A stretch of DNA of 64,000 bases from Fervidobacterium sp. UBA5837 (GCA_002432805.1 DJGV01000016.1:34191-98190), one strand, 5' to 3'; positions 8,581 through 17,420 are shown, numbered from the stretch's first letter. Translations and numbers: made by a program. Notes: generated by a model not told the origin, from the sequence alone.

Positions 8581-9885
8581 CTATTTTACTACTTTCAATA
8601 TTATTGGTCTTTCCAAAGGCTTTTCTTGACTAATAACATAACTTTCCTTAAGAAGTTCTTTTGCTTCTTCTATCTCGCTTTTTTGCGATACGTACATCTT
8701 TGCTATTGTATCTCCAGGTCTTACATAATCTCCGACTTTACTGACTATCTCTATACCAACACTGTAATCGATCGTATCTTCTTTGGTTTTCCTACCTGCG
8801 CCCAAATGATTGGATGCAATGCCAATTTTCTCTGTATCTATCGACGTTATGTATCCTTCCATTTCTGTTTTGAATTCTGTCACGTTGCTTGTCATAGGTA
8901 ATACATCGTAAGGTCTTTCAACAACGTCTGGGTTACCACCTTGATATTCCACAAATTGTCTGAATTTGTTGAGTGCAGCACCATTATCGAGAGACTCTTT
9001 GGCCAATTTCAGACATTCCTCGAATGTTCCTTTTCCTGCAAGGTGGCACATCCAAGCCGATAGGTTCAAACATAACTCAGTAAAATCTTCTGGCCCGTTC
9101 CCTTTGAGCGTTTCAAGGGCCTCGAGCACTTCAAGAGAATTACCAACCATTTTTCCAAGTGGAACATCCATGTTCGTTAGAACGGCAACTGCCCGCTTGC
9201 CATGTGCTCTTGCTATGCCGACCATCGCATCGGCAAGTTCAGTTGCATCTTCGATTGTCTTCATGAAAGCACCACTGCCAACTTTTACATCAAGAACATA
9301 TCCATCTGCGCCACCGGCAAGTTTTTTGCTCATTATACTTGCTGCAATTAAGGAGACTTCATCGACTGTAGCAGTTGCATCTCTCAGCGCATATATTTTC
9401 TTATCGGCAGGCACCAAATTGGCCGTCTGACCGACAACAGCTATTCCTATCTCTCTAACGTTCTTAAAAAACTCTTCCTCTGAAAGTGTTGTTCTAAAAC
9501 CCGGTATAGATTCCAACTTATCTATTGTACCACCAGTGTGGCCAAGCGCCCTACCGGACATCTTTGCCACTGGTACACCCAACGATGCAACAATTGGGCC
9601 AACAACAAGTGTTGTCTTGTCTCCAACACCACCGGTTGAATGTTTGTCTATCTTTATGCCGGGAATCGATGACAAACCAACCTTGTCACCAGAATTTGCC
9701 ATTGTTTCTGTTAGTATGGCCCTTTCCTCTCCATCCATATGCTTAAAATATATCGCCATAAGGAAGGCTGCCATTTGATAATCTGGAATATCCCCTTTAA
9801 CGTACCCGTTAACCATGAATTCTATCTCATCTTTCGATAATTTACCACCATTTCTTTTTTTCAGTATGACATCATACGCTCTCAC
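8581..9885 (-). CDS. deoA: Pyrimidine-nucleoside (thymidine) phosphorylase
   Basis: 434 aa from GTG 9885, preceded by CGGGAGGT; this start also matches the usual family N-terminus (VRAYDVI..KR.G). The enzyme splits thymidine/uridine with phosphate to base and (deoxy)ribose 1-phosphate in nucleoside salvage. Clear motifs are KHSTGGVGD (phosphate site), the family signature SGRALGHTGGTIDKLE, and a C-terminal barrel domain with LGAGR..KED. It could be the broader Pdp rather than strict DeoA. It overlaps the histidine kinase gene upstream by 14 bases and so is co-transcribed with the two-component system. DeoC, the next step for deoxyribose, is elsewhere in the window. Confidence 0.93.
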   Translation of the reverse strand: MRAYDVILKKRNGGKLSKDEIEFMVNGYVKGDIPDYQMAAFLMAIYFKHMDGEERAILTETMANSGDKVGLSSIPGIKIDKHSTGGVGDKTTLVVGPIVASLGVPVAKMSGRALGHTGGTIDKLESIPGFRTTLSEEEFFKNVREIGIAVVGQTANLVPADKKIYALRDATATVDEVSLIAASIMSKKLAGGADGYVLDVKVGSGAFMKTIEDATELADAMVGIARAHGKRAVAVLTNMDVPLGKMVGNSLEVLEALETLKGNGPEDFTELCLNLSAWMCHLAGKGTFEECLKLAKESLDNGAALNKFRQFVEYQGGNPDVVERPYDVLPMTSNVTEFKTEMEGYITSIDTEKIGIASNHLGAGRKTKEDTIDYSVGIEIVSKVGDYVRPGDTIAKMYVSQKSEIEEAKELLKESYVISQEKPLERPIILKVVK

Positions 9886-11164
9886 TTGATATACCTCCCG
9901 TAGATTCTTCTTCACTGACCCTTAATGTTTTACTGAAAAGCACTCTGAACGTTGTCCCTTGTCCGATTTTGCTCTCAAATTGTATAATGGCACCATGCTT
10001 TTCTGCGATCATTCTCACAATAGATAAGCCAAGTCCAGTCCCACCAACTTTTCTACTTCTCGCTTTATCCACTCTATAAAATCTTTCAAATAATCTTTTC
10101 TGAGCGTCCTCTGGTATGCCTGGTCCGGTATCTTGAATCTCAAGAATCACATTATCTTCATTTTCATAGCATCTTACAAAAACCTTTCTCTCTCCTGTTT
10201 CTTTTGTTGATGTATATTTGACACCATTATCAACGAGGTTCAAAGTAAGTTGTACTAGCCTGTCGAAGTCACCTGTAATCTTCTTTGGTGATGCACATTC
10301 GACATCCAGTTTCACACCATAGTCTTCCGCAAGTGGTTCCACTATGCTCTCAACTCTGTTGATGATCTCACACATGTCTACTTCGGCAAAGTTGAATTTT
10401 GCCTCACCTGATTCCAGTTTTTCCAAGTCGAGTAAATCATTTATCAACCTTGTCATACGAGCCGACTCACTTTCGATGATTCCAAGAAATTTCCGAACAA
10501 GTTCTTTATTGGATAAGTCATCGTCGAGAAGTGCTTCAGAATAGCCATGTATCGATGTCAACGGCGTTCTTAGTTCATGTGATACATTAGATATGAATTC
10601 CCTGCGTAAGTTATCAAGTTGCTTTTCTTTCGTAGTGTCGTGAAGTATTATTATATATCTCTCACTCTCTTGATCAAATTTTATTGGCACTACCTTTGCA
10701 TCGTAAAAGTTCTTATCACCGTTGACAACTATTGTAACATCGCTACTTTGAATCTCACCGGTTTGAAGTGCCTTCTCAAACATCTCAAGCAGGTAATAAT
10801 TCTCCAATATCTCGTATACCTTTCGCCCTTCGATACCCGGCCTGGTTATGTCTCTACCAGCGATATTTGCAAACGTAACTACACCATCACCGCGCACTAT
10901 TATTATTGGATCCGTGATGTTATTGAGTATTGTGAAAACATTTTTGCGTTCCTTCTCACTTTCAAGAATACCATTCTGAAGTTCTTCTATTCTCTTACGG
11001 AGTCTTTCGTAAACATAGAGAGGAGGAGTGCTTGCCTCCTCTCCTATACTTACTGCTATTTTGTCTAAATATTTAGAAAAAACATGCCTTCTCTTTCTCT
11101 CTATCAAATACATTACTGCAAAGAAGGCCGATAATGCAATGAAAGTAAGTAGTCCTATTAGCAT
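9872..11164 (-). CDS. Sensor histidine kinase, PhoR-like
   Basis: 430 aa. One N-terminal membrane helix (residues 3-21) and no large outside domain, then a basic linker/coiled coil, a PAS domain (about 75-170), the HisKA box SNVSHELRTPLTS with phospho-acceptor H196, and the HATPase domain with N box (LNLVDNGVKYT), G1 (DTGPGIP), F box (LFERFYRVDKARSR) and G2 (GGTGLGLSI). It should autophosphorylate and pass phosphate to the regulator encoded 6 bases upstream. With no periplasmic sensor, the PAS domain or the membrane is the likely sensing site. The pairing resembles PhoR/PhoB or WalK/WalR; the signal is not known. Confidence 0.92.
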   Translation of the reverse strand: MLIGLLTFIALSAFFAVMYLIERKRRHVFSKYLDKIAVSIGEEASTPPLYVYERLRKRIEELQNGILESEKERKNVFTILNNITDPIIIVRGDGVVTFANIAGRDITRPGIEGRKVYEILENYYLLEMFEKALQTGEIQSSDVTIVVNGDKNFYDAKVVPIKFDQESERYIIILHDTTKEKQLDNLRREFISNVSHELRTPLTSIHGYSEALLDDDLSNKELVRKFLGIIESESARMTRLINDLLDLEKLESGEAKFNFAEVDMCEIINRVESIVEPLAEDYGVKLDVECASPKKITGDFDRLVQLTLNLVDNGVKYTSTKETGERKVFVRCYENEDNVILEIQDTGPGIPEDAQKRLFERFYRVDKARSRKVGGTGLGLSIVRMIAEKHGAIIQFESKIGQGTTFRVLFSKTLRVSEEESTGGISSESV

Positions 11165-11170
11165 TGTTTA

Positions 11171-11890
11171 TTATTCTTCCTTTCCTGGGTCCCTGAATTT
11201 ATAACCCTTTCCCCTAACTGTCACAACGTATCTTGGATTTGATGGATCTTCTTCTATCTTCGTTCTCAACCTTCTGATGTGTACATCGACGGTCCTCGTA
11301 TCACCAAAGTAATCATATCCCCATAGTTTATCAAGCAATACATCTCTTGAGAAAACCTTTCCTTCGTTCTCAGCTAAAAATCTTAGCAAGTCAAATTCGA
11401 GAGGAGTTAGCCCAACCTTCTTACCTTTCACACGTACTTCGTATTTGTCGATGTCGATCTCCAAATCTTTTGCAATGATCTTCTTTGGTTTCTCTTCCTT
11501 TACAACTGCACCGAGTTGCATTCTTCTAAACACAGCTCTAATTCTTGCAAGTAGTTCTCTGATGCTGAATGGTTTTACAATGTAATCATCGGCACCAAGC
11601 TCAAGTCCAAGTACCTTATCAAACTCCTCGCCCTTTGCACTCAAGAATATGACCGGGGTAAGCTTGTGTTTATCCGTTGCCCTTATGCTCCTGACAAATT
11701 CGAATCCGTCCATTCCAGGCAACATAATATCAACGATAAACATATCTACTTCCTTTTCTTTCAGTTCCTGCAATGCCTTTTCAGCATCTTCGACTGGCAC
11801 AACATCGTAACCTTCTTTTTGGAGCGTGAAACTTATCAATTCAAGTATCTCCGGTTGGTCATCAATAATCATAATCGTTTTTTTAGCCAT
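11171..11890 (-). CDS. OmpR/PhoB-family response regulator
   Basis: 239 aa, ATG at 11890 with AGGAGGG upstream. The N-terminal receiver has the acidic pair D10-D11, phospho-acceptor D54 in VDIMLPGMDG, the SAKGEE switch threonine/serine region and K in DYIVKPF. The C-terminal winged-helix DNA-binding domain (about 135-235) includes LTPLEFDLLRFLAEN, RTVDVHIRRLRTKIE and VRGKGYKF, the PhoB-type signature. First gene of the operon regulator-kinase-deoA. Targets are unknown; it may control its own promoter at 11930-11959. Confidence 0.94.
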   Translation of the reverse strand: MAKKTIMIIDDQPEILELISFTLQKEGYDVVPVEDAEKALQELKEKEVDMFIVDIMLPGMDGFEFVRSIRATDKHKLTPVIFLSAKGEEFDKVLGLELGADDYIVKPFSIRELLARIRAVFRRMQLGAVVKEEKPKKIIAKDLEIDIDKYEVRVKGKKVGLTPLEFDLLRFLAENEGKVFSRDVLLDKLWGYDYFGDTRTVDVHIRRLRTKIEEDPSNPRYVVTVRGKGYKFRDPGKEE

Positions 11891-11929
11891 ACCTAGCCCT
11901 CCTTAATTTATAGTTTAATCACTTTTACA

Positions 11930-11959
11930 ATTATATCACTAATCGTTACCTTTTGTCAA
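11930..11959 (-). promoter_or_regulatory. Promoter of the two-component operon
   Basis: On the minus strand TTGACA (11959-11954), an 18-bp spacer and TATAAT (11935-11930) with a TG extension. Nearly consensus; about 40 bases upstream of the response-regulator start. Confidence 0.8.
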
Positions 11960-12094
11960 AGAGCTTTTTTTTATCATTTAGCTAAGTTTACATGTTACAT
12001 TTGACGAAAACCAAGAGACTTCCACTTATTACCGAATACACAAGAAGCTCAAAGATGTCGAAAATGCGGTATTAATATGATTCAACGCGCATAA

Positions 12095-12123
12095 TTGATT
12101 TATGACTATGAATATGATATAAT
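12095..12123 (+). promoter_or_regulatory. Promoter of the opine-dehydrogenase/B12/ATP-grasp operon
   Basis: TTGATT at 12095-12100, 17-bp spacer, TATAAT at 12118-12123 with TGA extension. Expected transcript start near 12130, leaving a leader of about 98 bases that contains two palindromes. Confidence 0.75.
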
Positions 12124-12148
12124 ATCCAAGAACTTTTTAATCATGTAA

Positions 12149-12188
12149 ATATGTAACATATGATTTAGTTACTATTTGTTAACATATG
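12149..12188. promoter_or_regulatory. Paired palindromes with repeated TAACATATG in the operon leader
   Basis: ATATGT-A-ACATAT at 12149-12161 is an odd palindrome with 6-bp arms, and TGTTAACA at 12177-12184 is a perfect 8-bp palindrome. The 9-mer TAACATATG occurs at 12154-12162 and again at 12180-12188, 26 bp apart, close to two and a half helix turns. The arrangement suggests a two-site operator downstream of the promoter. Confidence 0.4.
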
Positions 12189-12227
12189 GTGTTTGATAGA
12201 CTATATTTTTCAAGAGAGGTGAGTTGA

Positions 12228-13307
12228 ATGAACATATGTGTTATTGGTGGAGGTAATGGTGGTCAAGCACTGGCAGGTTTTCTTGCCTTGAGAGGTCATG
12301 ATGTTTCTTTGTACAATAGAAGTGAGTGGCGTATATCACGTGTGGTTAAGACAAAGAAGATAAGACTTGAAGGTGAGATAAACGCAGTGGGAAGTATATC
12401 ATTTGCGACAACTGATATAAGGAAGGCTATGGAAGGGCGCAAGTTGTTGATGGTTGTACTGCCAGCGTCTGCTCATCGAGATATTGCAAAGAAGATTGCT
12501 CCTTATCTTGAGGATGGACAGGTAATAGTCTTGAACCCAGGTAGGACAGCAGGGGCATTGGAATTTCGCAATGTACTTAAAGAAGAACATGTGAAAAAAG
12601 ATGTAATCATAGCAGAGGCTCAAACATTTGTGTTTGCATCACGTTTGTCCAACCCCGGCAGTGTCAGAATATTCAGGATTAAGAATGCTGTTCCTGTTGC
12701 TGCTCTGCCTGCGAGTAGAAATCCCGAACTCGAGGAAGTGCTACTGAACGTTATGCCGGAGTTTGAAATTGTAGAAAGCACTCTGTATACGAGCTTCAAC
12801 AATATAGGTGCAGTTTTTCATCCAGCAACTATAATCTTGAATACGGGATGGATAGAGACTTCGTTTGGGAAATTTGAATTTTACTTTGAGGGTATAAGCA
12901 CTTCTGTTGCAAAGGTCTTGGAGAAGATCGATGAAGAAAGGTGTGAAATTGCTCGAAGAATTGGAATGGAACCCATGACTGCAGTTCAATGGTTAAGTTA
13001 TGCTTATGATGTTCATGGCGCTGATTTGTACAGTGCAATACATAATAATGAAGGATACAGAGGAATCCAAGCGCCTATACAAATGGATAGCAGGTATATA
13101 ACAGAAGATGTACCAGCAAGCTTAGTACCACTATCTGCATTTGGACAACTTGTTGAATTTCCCACACCAACTATCGATGCGATCATTCATTTGGCATCAA
13201 TTATGATGAACACCGATTTTTTCAAGGAAGGGAGAAATTTTGAGAAATTGCACCTGACGAATAAAACTATTGAACAAGTAAGACGAATAATGGAGGTGGG
13301 TGAGTGA
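12228..13307 (+). CDS. Opine/octopine dehydrogenase-like NAD(P)-dependent oxidoreductase
   Basis: 359 aa, ATG with AGAGGTGAG upstream. The N-terminal Rossmann fold starts with VIGGGNGGQALAGFLALRG, a GxGxxG-type dinucleotide site typical of octopine/nopaline dehydrogenases. The C-terminal all-helical domain includes NNIGAVFHPATIILNTG, where the HP pair sits at the family's catalytic histidine. Relatives reductively condense an amino acid with a 2-oxo acid, or oxidise such secondary amines. The substrate here is unknown. The stop codon overlaps the start of the B12-domain gene by one base (TGATG), so these are translationally coupled. It could act on an amino acid made or used by the following mutase-like protein; this is inference. 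Confidence 0.82.
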   Translation: MNICVIGGGNGGQALAGFLALRGHDVSLYNRSEWRISRVVKTKKIRLEGEINAVGSISFATTDIRKAMEGRKLLMVVLPASAHRDIAKKIAPYLEDGQVIVLNPGRTAGALEFRNVLKEEHVKKDVIIAEAQTFVFASRLSNPGSVRIFRIKNAVPVAALPASRNPELEEVLLNVMPEFEIVESTLYTSFNNIGAVFHPATIILNTGWIETSFGKFEFYFEGISTSVAKVLEKIDEERCEIARRIGMEPMTAVQWLSYAYDVHGADLYSAIHNNEGYRGIQAPIQMDSRYITEDVPASLVPLSAFGQLVEFPTPTIDAIIHLASIMMNTDFFKEGRNFEKLHLTNKTIEQVRRIMEVGE

Positions 13308-14929
13308 TGAAGATACTGGGTGGTTCCATAGGTAGCTGTGTACATAGTGTTGGAATTTTGAATTTTCTGAAGCTCGCCAACGAAAATGGATATGAGACTG
13401 TATATGTAGGAACTTCTCTACCAATCAAGATGTTTGTGGAACAACTCAAGATACATAATCCTGATATAGTGGCAATCAGTTACAGGCTTGGTGGTGATGC
13501 CCTCGAGAATTTGCTGAGGGACTTAGAAGAATCTATAAAAGAGGAAAGGCTGGATGATAAAATATACATTTTCGGTGGTACGTTTGAAACAGCACAAGTA
13601 GCAAGGAAATTTAAGTTTATAAAGAAGGTAATTGATGGTACCGAGGAAATCGATGAACTTGTGCTTTTCTTGAGAGGAGAATCGTATAAAAAGACCAGTG
13701 ATTACGTATATCCTCAAACCTTGGGTGAGAGAATAAGGTTCAAAGCACCTTTTCCACTGATTAGGCATCACATAGGTCTTCAAGGCTTTGAAGAGACCGT
13801 AGAAGAGATTAAGAAGCTTGCCGAAAGTGAGCTGTTAGATATCATATCAGTTGCACCTGATCAGAACTGCCAACAATATTTCTTTGAACCCGAGAAGATG
13901 AATCCAAAACAAGATGGTGCGGGTGGTGTTCCGATAAGGTCAAGAGAAGATTTTGAAAGATTGTATGAAGTGTCAAGATGTGGTAATTATCCACTGATAA
14001 GATGTTACTCTGGCACAAGAGAGCTGTTAAAGTTTTCAAGAGTTTTGAAAGAAACCATCAACAATGCATGGGCCGCAATACCTTTGATGTGGTACAGTGA
14101 CTTGGATAGGAGATCAGAAAGGCCTCTACTGGATGCAATAGGGGAGAATATGGAGGCCATAAGGTGGAACGCTGAAAACGGTGTGCCTGTTGAAGTTACT
14201 GATTCACATCAATGGGCTTTGAGACTTGCACATGATGCAGTTGAAGTAGCTAGTGCATACTTAGCGGCTTTCTCAGCAAAGAGACTTGGTGTAAGAGAAT
14301 ACGTACAACAATTCATGCTCGAGACACCTGCAGGCATTTCTCCAAGAGCAGATTTGACCAAGATGCTTGCCAAGAGAGAATTGGTAGAAAGTCTTGAAGA
14401 CGAGAATTTCACCGTTTATAGGATGGTCAGAACAGGGCTCATGTCTATGCCTGCAGATCAATATAGTGCAATGGGGCAAATAGGTGTTTCCATGTTCTAT
14501 GGAATGCTTCTTGAACCACACATCATTCACGTAGTTTCGTATTGTGAATCATTTAAAAGGGCTACTGCAAAGGAGATAATAGAAAGTGTCAAGATTGCAA
14601 GAAGGGCTGTAAATGTTGCTCTACGTGGCGTTTTTGACCCATTGTCTGATAGATGGATAATGGATGAAAAGGAAAGGATCAAGAATGACGCATTGCTGAT
14701 AATAGAGGCAATAAAGTCATTGGGAGACGGCAACGATGACTCACTCTTAGATCCAAATGTTCTTACGGAGGCTGTCAAGAGAGGAGTCCTTGATGCCCCA
14801 GCTTTAAGAGGTTTCTCAGTAGCGCAGGCAACAGTTACTACAATGGTAGTTGATGGACAATGTAGATGTATAGATGCAGACGGAAACGTGTTAACGGAAA
14901 TGGAACGATTAAGGAGGCTTGGTTTATGA
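13307..14929 (+). CDS. Fused cobalamin-binding / glutamate-mutase-like (methylaspartate mutase family) protein
   Basis: 540 aa from ATG 13307 (GGAGGTG 8 bases upstream; GTG 13304 is an alternative). Residues 1-130 look like a B12-binding flavodoxin-type domain: ILGGSIGSCVHSVG aligns with the GlmS motif GSDCHAVG, with H13 as the possible cobalt ligand, then AISYRLGG and IYIFGGTF for the later loops. The usual Asp of DxHxxG is replaced by C11. The remaining 400 residues resemble the GlmE TIM barrel: a RRSERPLLDAI segment followed by IRWNAENGVPVEV, LRLAHDAVEVASAYLAA and MLETPAG. Known relatives carry out adenosylcobalamin carbon-skeleton rearrangements with the two parts as separate subunits; here they are one chain. 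The substrate is unknown. The neighbours are an opine-DH-like enzyme and an ATP-grasp ligase. Confidence 0.72.
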   Translation: MKILGGSIGSCVHSVGILNFLKLANENGYETVYVGTSLPIKMFVEQLKIHNPDIVAISYRLGGDALENLLRDLEESIKEERLDDKIYIFGGTFETAQVARKFKFIKKVIDGTEEIDELVLFLRGESYKKTSDYVYPQTLGERIRFKAPFPLIRHHIGLQGFEETVEEIKKLAESELLDIISVAPDQNCQQYFFEPEKMNPKQDGAGGVPIRSREDFERLYEVSRCGNYPLIRCYSGTRELLKFSRVLKETINNAWAAIPLMWYSDLDRRSERPLLDAIGENMEAIRWNAENGVPVEVTDSHQWALRLAHDAVEVASAYLAAFSAKRLGVREYVQQFMLETPAGISPRADLTKMLAKRELVESLEDENFTVYRMVRTGLMSMPADQYSAMGQIGVSMFYGMLLEPHIIHVVSYCESFKRATAKEIIESVKIARRAVNVALRGVFDPLSDRWIMDEKERIKNDALLIIEAIKSLGDGNDDSLLDPNVLTEAVKRGVLDAPALRGFSVAQATVTTMVVDGQCRCIDADGNVLTEMERLRRLGL

Positions 14930-15858
14930 GCAGCAATAAACAAATTAGAGTTGCTATTGTTTTCGATGAAATCAATATGGATGAACACAGAAAAAAGATG
15001 GTTGATAGTGTTTGTGATGTGCTCAGCAAGTATTATGAAGTACAAGCACTACCTTTTGGGAAGCACTTTATGACTGAGATTATGCACTTTGATGCTGTAT
15101 TCAATTTATCGACAGCGTACAACCAGATGCATGTTCCAGCTATTCTGGAATTATTTGGGATTCCTTATACGGGTTCCGGACCACTTGCCCATGCACTATG
15201 CATCGATAAATCTGTAACGAAAGCCGTGTTGAAAAGTCACAATATTCCGACACCTGAGTATGTCTTAGTGTCACAAGGCTGTGAGGTGCCTGAAATAGAC
15301 TTTTTCCCTGTAATAGTTAAACCCGTTAGAGAAGGCAGCGCAAAAGGTATAGAACCTGATTCTGTAGTGAACGACTTGGTCCATCTAAAGAAAGTCGTCA
15401 ACAGAATTCACGAAGATTTCGGTGAGCCTGCGCTAGTTGAGAGGTTCATAGATGGGGTCGAACTAAGCGTCGGTATTCTCAACAATGAGATACTGCCTAT
15501 ACTCGAGATAGATTTTTCTAGTCTTCCAGAAGAGCTTGAAAAATTCTATTCATTCAGGGTAAAGACGTTTTACGGTGATCAGACAAATTACATATGCCCT
15601 GCACGGATAAGTAGTGAGATGAAGGAAAAAATAGAAAGATTCGCCTTGAAAGCCTTCAATTCTCTGGGTCTTAAAAACTATGCAAGAATGGATTTGAGAG
15701 TGCAAGGCAACGATATATTTTTCCTGGAAGTCAATTCGCTTCCTATGTTAACACCTGATTATTCGGATATAGTAAAAATGGCGAGTGCCGCTGGATACAA
15801 TTATGAAGCGCTCATACTTAAAATAATGCGTGGTACACTCGATGCAGTCAACTTATAA
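14926..15858 (+). CDS. D-alanine-D-alanine ligase-like ATP-grasp enzyme
   Basis: 310 aa from ATG 14926 (AGGAGG 8 bases upstream), overlapping the previous stop as ATGA. Ddl-like features in order: IPYTGSGPLAHALCIDK (about residue 85), VIVKPVREGSAKGIE (ATP lysine and Gly loop), LVERFIDGVELSVG, and ARMDLRV..NDIFFLEVNSLPMLT, where Glu and Asn are the Mg ligands. The family joins two amino acids, or an amino and a carboxylate group, through an acyl phosphate. The end of the motif is LPMLTPDY instead of the usual MPGFT, so it may not be the cell-wall enzyme. Its place in a B12/opine operon suggests a special substrate. The alternative is simply a second Ddl. Confidence 0.83.
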   Translation: MSSNKQIRVAIVFDEINMDEHRKKMVDSVCDVLSKYYEVQALPFGKHFMTEIMHFDAVFNLSTAYNQMHVPAILELFGIPYTGSGPLAHALCIDKSVTKAVLKSHNIPTPEYVLVSQGCEVPEIDFFPVIVKPVREGSAKGIEPDSVVNDLVHLKKVVNRIHEDFGEPALVERFIDGVELSVGILNNEILPILEIDFSSLPEELEKFYSFRVKTFYGDQTNYICPARISSEMKEKIERFALKAFNSLGLKNYARMDLRVQGNDIFFLEVNSLPMLTPDYSDIVKMASAAGYNYEALILKIMRGTLDAVNL

Positions 15859-15872
15859 GTCGCTGTTCAAAT

Positions 15873-17420
15873 CTAAAATTCGTATCTTAAACTAGCACCA
15901 ACAGCGTATTGCTCAAAATTAACAATTTTAGAGAAAATTGCGATGTTTTTCCAGTCTATTTCAGCATAGAGGATGTGATATATTGCATCCTCTACTTTTT
16001 CTGCACTTACCGGTGTAGAATCGTTAGTACTGGTTACATTATTTGTCCAACCATCCCAGAACCATCTCCATCTTACTACACCGCCATCGTTTACTTGACC
16101 TTTGACGAGATAATCGTACTCTAAGGAATATTGTAAGTCGATTCCTTTTATTTGACCTTGCATGCCAAGAGCAGTTATCGTTGCATCTGGGCCATAAGCA
16201 AAGCCTAGTGGGTAATCCATAAGGTATCTTGCACCAGGAACATTGTTGATTTTGAATTTTCTGACGTTGAATCTTAGATACGGTAAGTAGTTTGTTGTGT
16301 ACATCCATTGACTTGTGAATGAACGTTCCGCCCAAATGTTGAAATCTGCTCCGAAGCTCTGAGATATTCCTAAATTGTAACCATAAGCTGTAGGTTTGTA
16401 ATTGGTTCCTCCCTCCGTACTGGGTGCCTCAAAATCGTCTAATGCAAATTCACCGTACAATTTCGTTCCACCGTACGTCAGATCAAAATCAGCACTGCCT
16501 ATTACGTTGCTGTATCCAGTACCGAAGGTATTGTGATAGATGAGTGCCGGGCTGAGATCTAATATATCTGGAAACCTTCCACCAACGAGATTGAGCTCAC
16601 TTACACCGATTCTGTAATCTGCAGCAAAGATGTTGCCATAGAAATCGAGTCTGTGTGCAAAGATGTTCTTTGCAGGTAGATTGTATGGTCCTCTTGCGTC
16701 GCTTTGCTTATCTGCAAAGTTTTGCTGTATTTGTAGTTCACTATCGCAGAGTTCTACATTTGAAGTGATTGTGTGGAACGTGAATATCGTATTTGGAAAT
16801 CTTATTGAAAGCGTCAAATTATCCAGAGGCGTTGTTGGAGAGATCGTTACAGGATACTTTGCATTTCCCCACTTTATTGGATTGCGACCTACAGAAGCAT
16901 AAACCTTTGGGGTTGCGTAATACAAGTAGGCATACTCTGGAAAATTGATGTCAAAATATGTGTCTGTAACAAAATTGTTCATGGTGTCAAGTTTGATGAG
17001 TCTTGCTCTGTATTCTTGTTCCACTGGTACTTCCATGAAGAGTGTGAATCCATCTATGCTGTAGTTGAAGGCAAATTCTAAGAATGATGGAAGTTCATCT
17101 TGCAAATAGAACGTAGGATTTGCAGGACTTGCAGGGTAGTACCATGTTTTTGGACCTCCATAGATTTTAGGCTGTTCAAATTCGTTTTCCCACTGGGCTA
17201 TGTAAAACGTGGGGACAAATTTTATCGTAAATTCTTTGTTAGCACCACCACTATTTTCACCGTCAGCTCCAACCCATTCCGAAGGAATCGGTGTTACTCC
17301 AACGTTTTGATCTCCAATGGAGTAATAGACTAAGTTTGCATGTAAAGAGACCGAGATAAGCATCAAGGCAACCAATAAAACTTTTGTTTCCAACCAGTGG
17401 TTAAATTCGCCTGAACGCAT
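15873..17420 (-). CDS. Predicted outer-membrane (toga) beta-barrel protein
   Basis: 515 aa, ATG at 17420 with GGAGG 9 bases upstream, overlapping the end of the previous gene by 20 bases. Residues 13-29 form a signal segment (VLLVALMLISVSLHANL). The rest is rich in Tyr, Phe, Asn and Gly with alternating beta-strand patterns and no recognisable enzyme motif. The final residues are VGASLRYEF, an amphipathic strand ending in Phe, which is the C-terminal signature of outer-membrane barrels. In Thermotogales such proteins build the toga. I do not recognise a named family; porin or structural role is inference. It converges with the ATP-grasp gene 14 bases away. Confidence 0.65.
   Translation of the reverse strand: MRSGEFNHWLETKVLLVALMLISVSLHANLVYYSIGDQNVGVTPIPSEWVGADGENSGGANKEFTIKFVPTFYIAQWENEFEQPKIYGGPKTWYYPASPANPTFYLQDELPSFLEFAFNYSIDGFTLFMEVPVEQEYRARLIKLDTMNNFVTDTYFDINFPEYAYLYYATPKVYASVGRNPIKWGNAKYPVTISPTTPLDNLTLSIRFPNTIFTFHTITSNVELCDSELQIQQNFADKQSDARGPYNLPAKNIFAHRLDFYGNIFAADYRIGVSELNLVGGRFPDILDLSPALIYHNTFGTGYSNVIGSADFDLTYGGTKLYGEFALDDFEAPSTEGGTNYKPTAYGYNLGISQSFGADFNIWAERSFTSQWMYTTNYLPYLRFNVRKFKINNVPGARYLMDYPLGFAYGPDATITALGMQGQIKGIDLQYSLEYDYLVKGQVNDGGVVRWRWFWDGWTNNVTSTNDSTPVSAEKVEDAIYHILYAEIDWKNIAIFSKIVNFEQYAVGASLRYEF

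Larger units (their letters stand above)
11891..12227. other. 337-bp divergent intergenic region between the response regulator and opine-dehydrogenase-like genes
   Basis: It holds two divergent promoters (11930-11959 minus, 12095-12123 plus), the palindromes ATGTTACAT (11992-12000), ATGTAACAT (12151-12159) and TGTTAACA (12177-12184), and AT-rich sequence otherwise. No tRNA fold, riboswitch or credible small gene was found. In particular I see no cobalamin riboswitch in front of the B12-related operon. Confidence 0.7.

Noticed and set aside
12124..12227. Cobalamin riboswitch before the B12-related operon
   Set aside because: No B12-box-like conserved sequence and only about 100 bases of leader, mostly AT-rich palindromes.
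14527..15045. 172-codon open frame antisense to the B12-domain and ATP-grasp genes
   Set aside because: Shadow of two well-supported plus-strand genes; composition is not protein-like.
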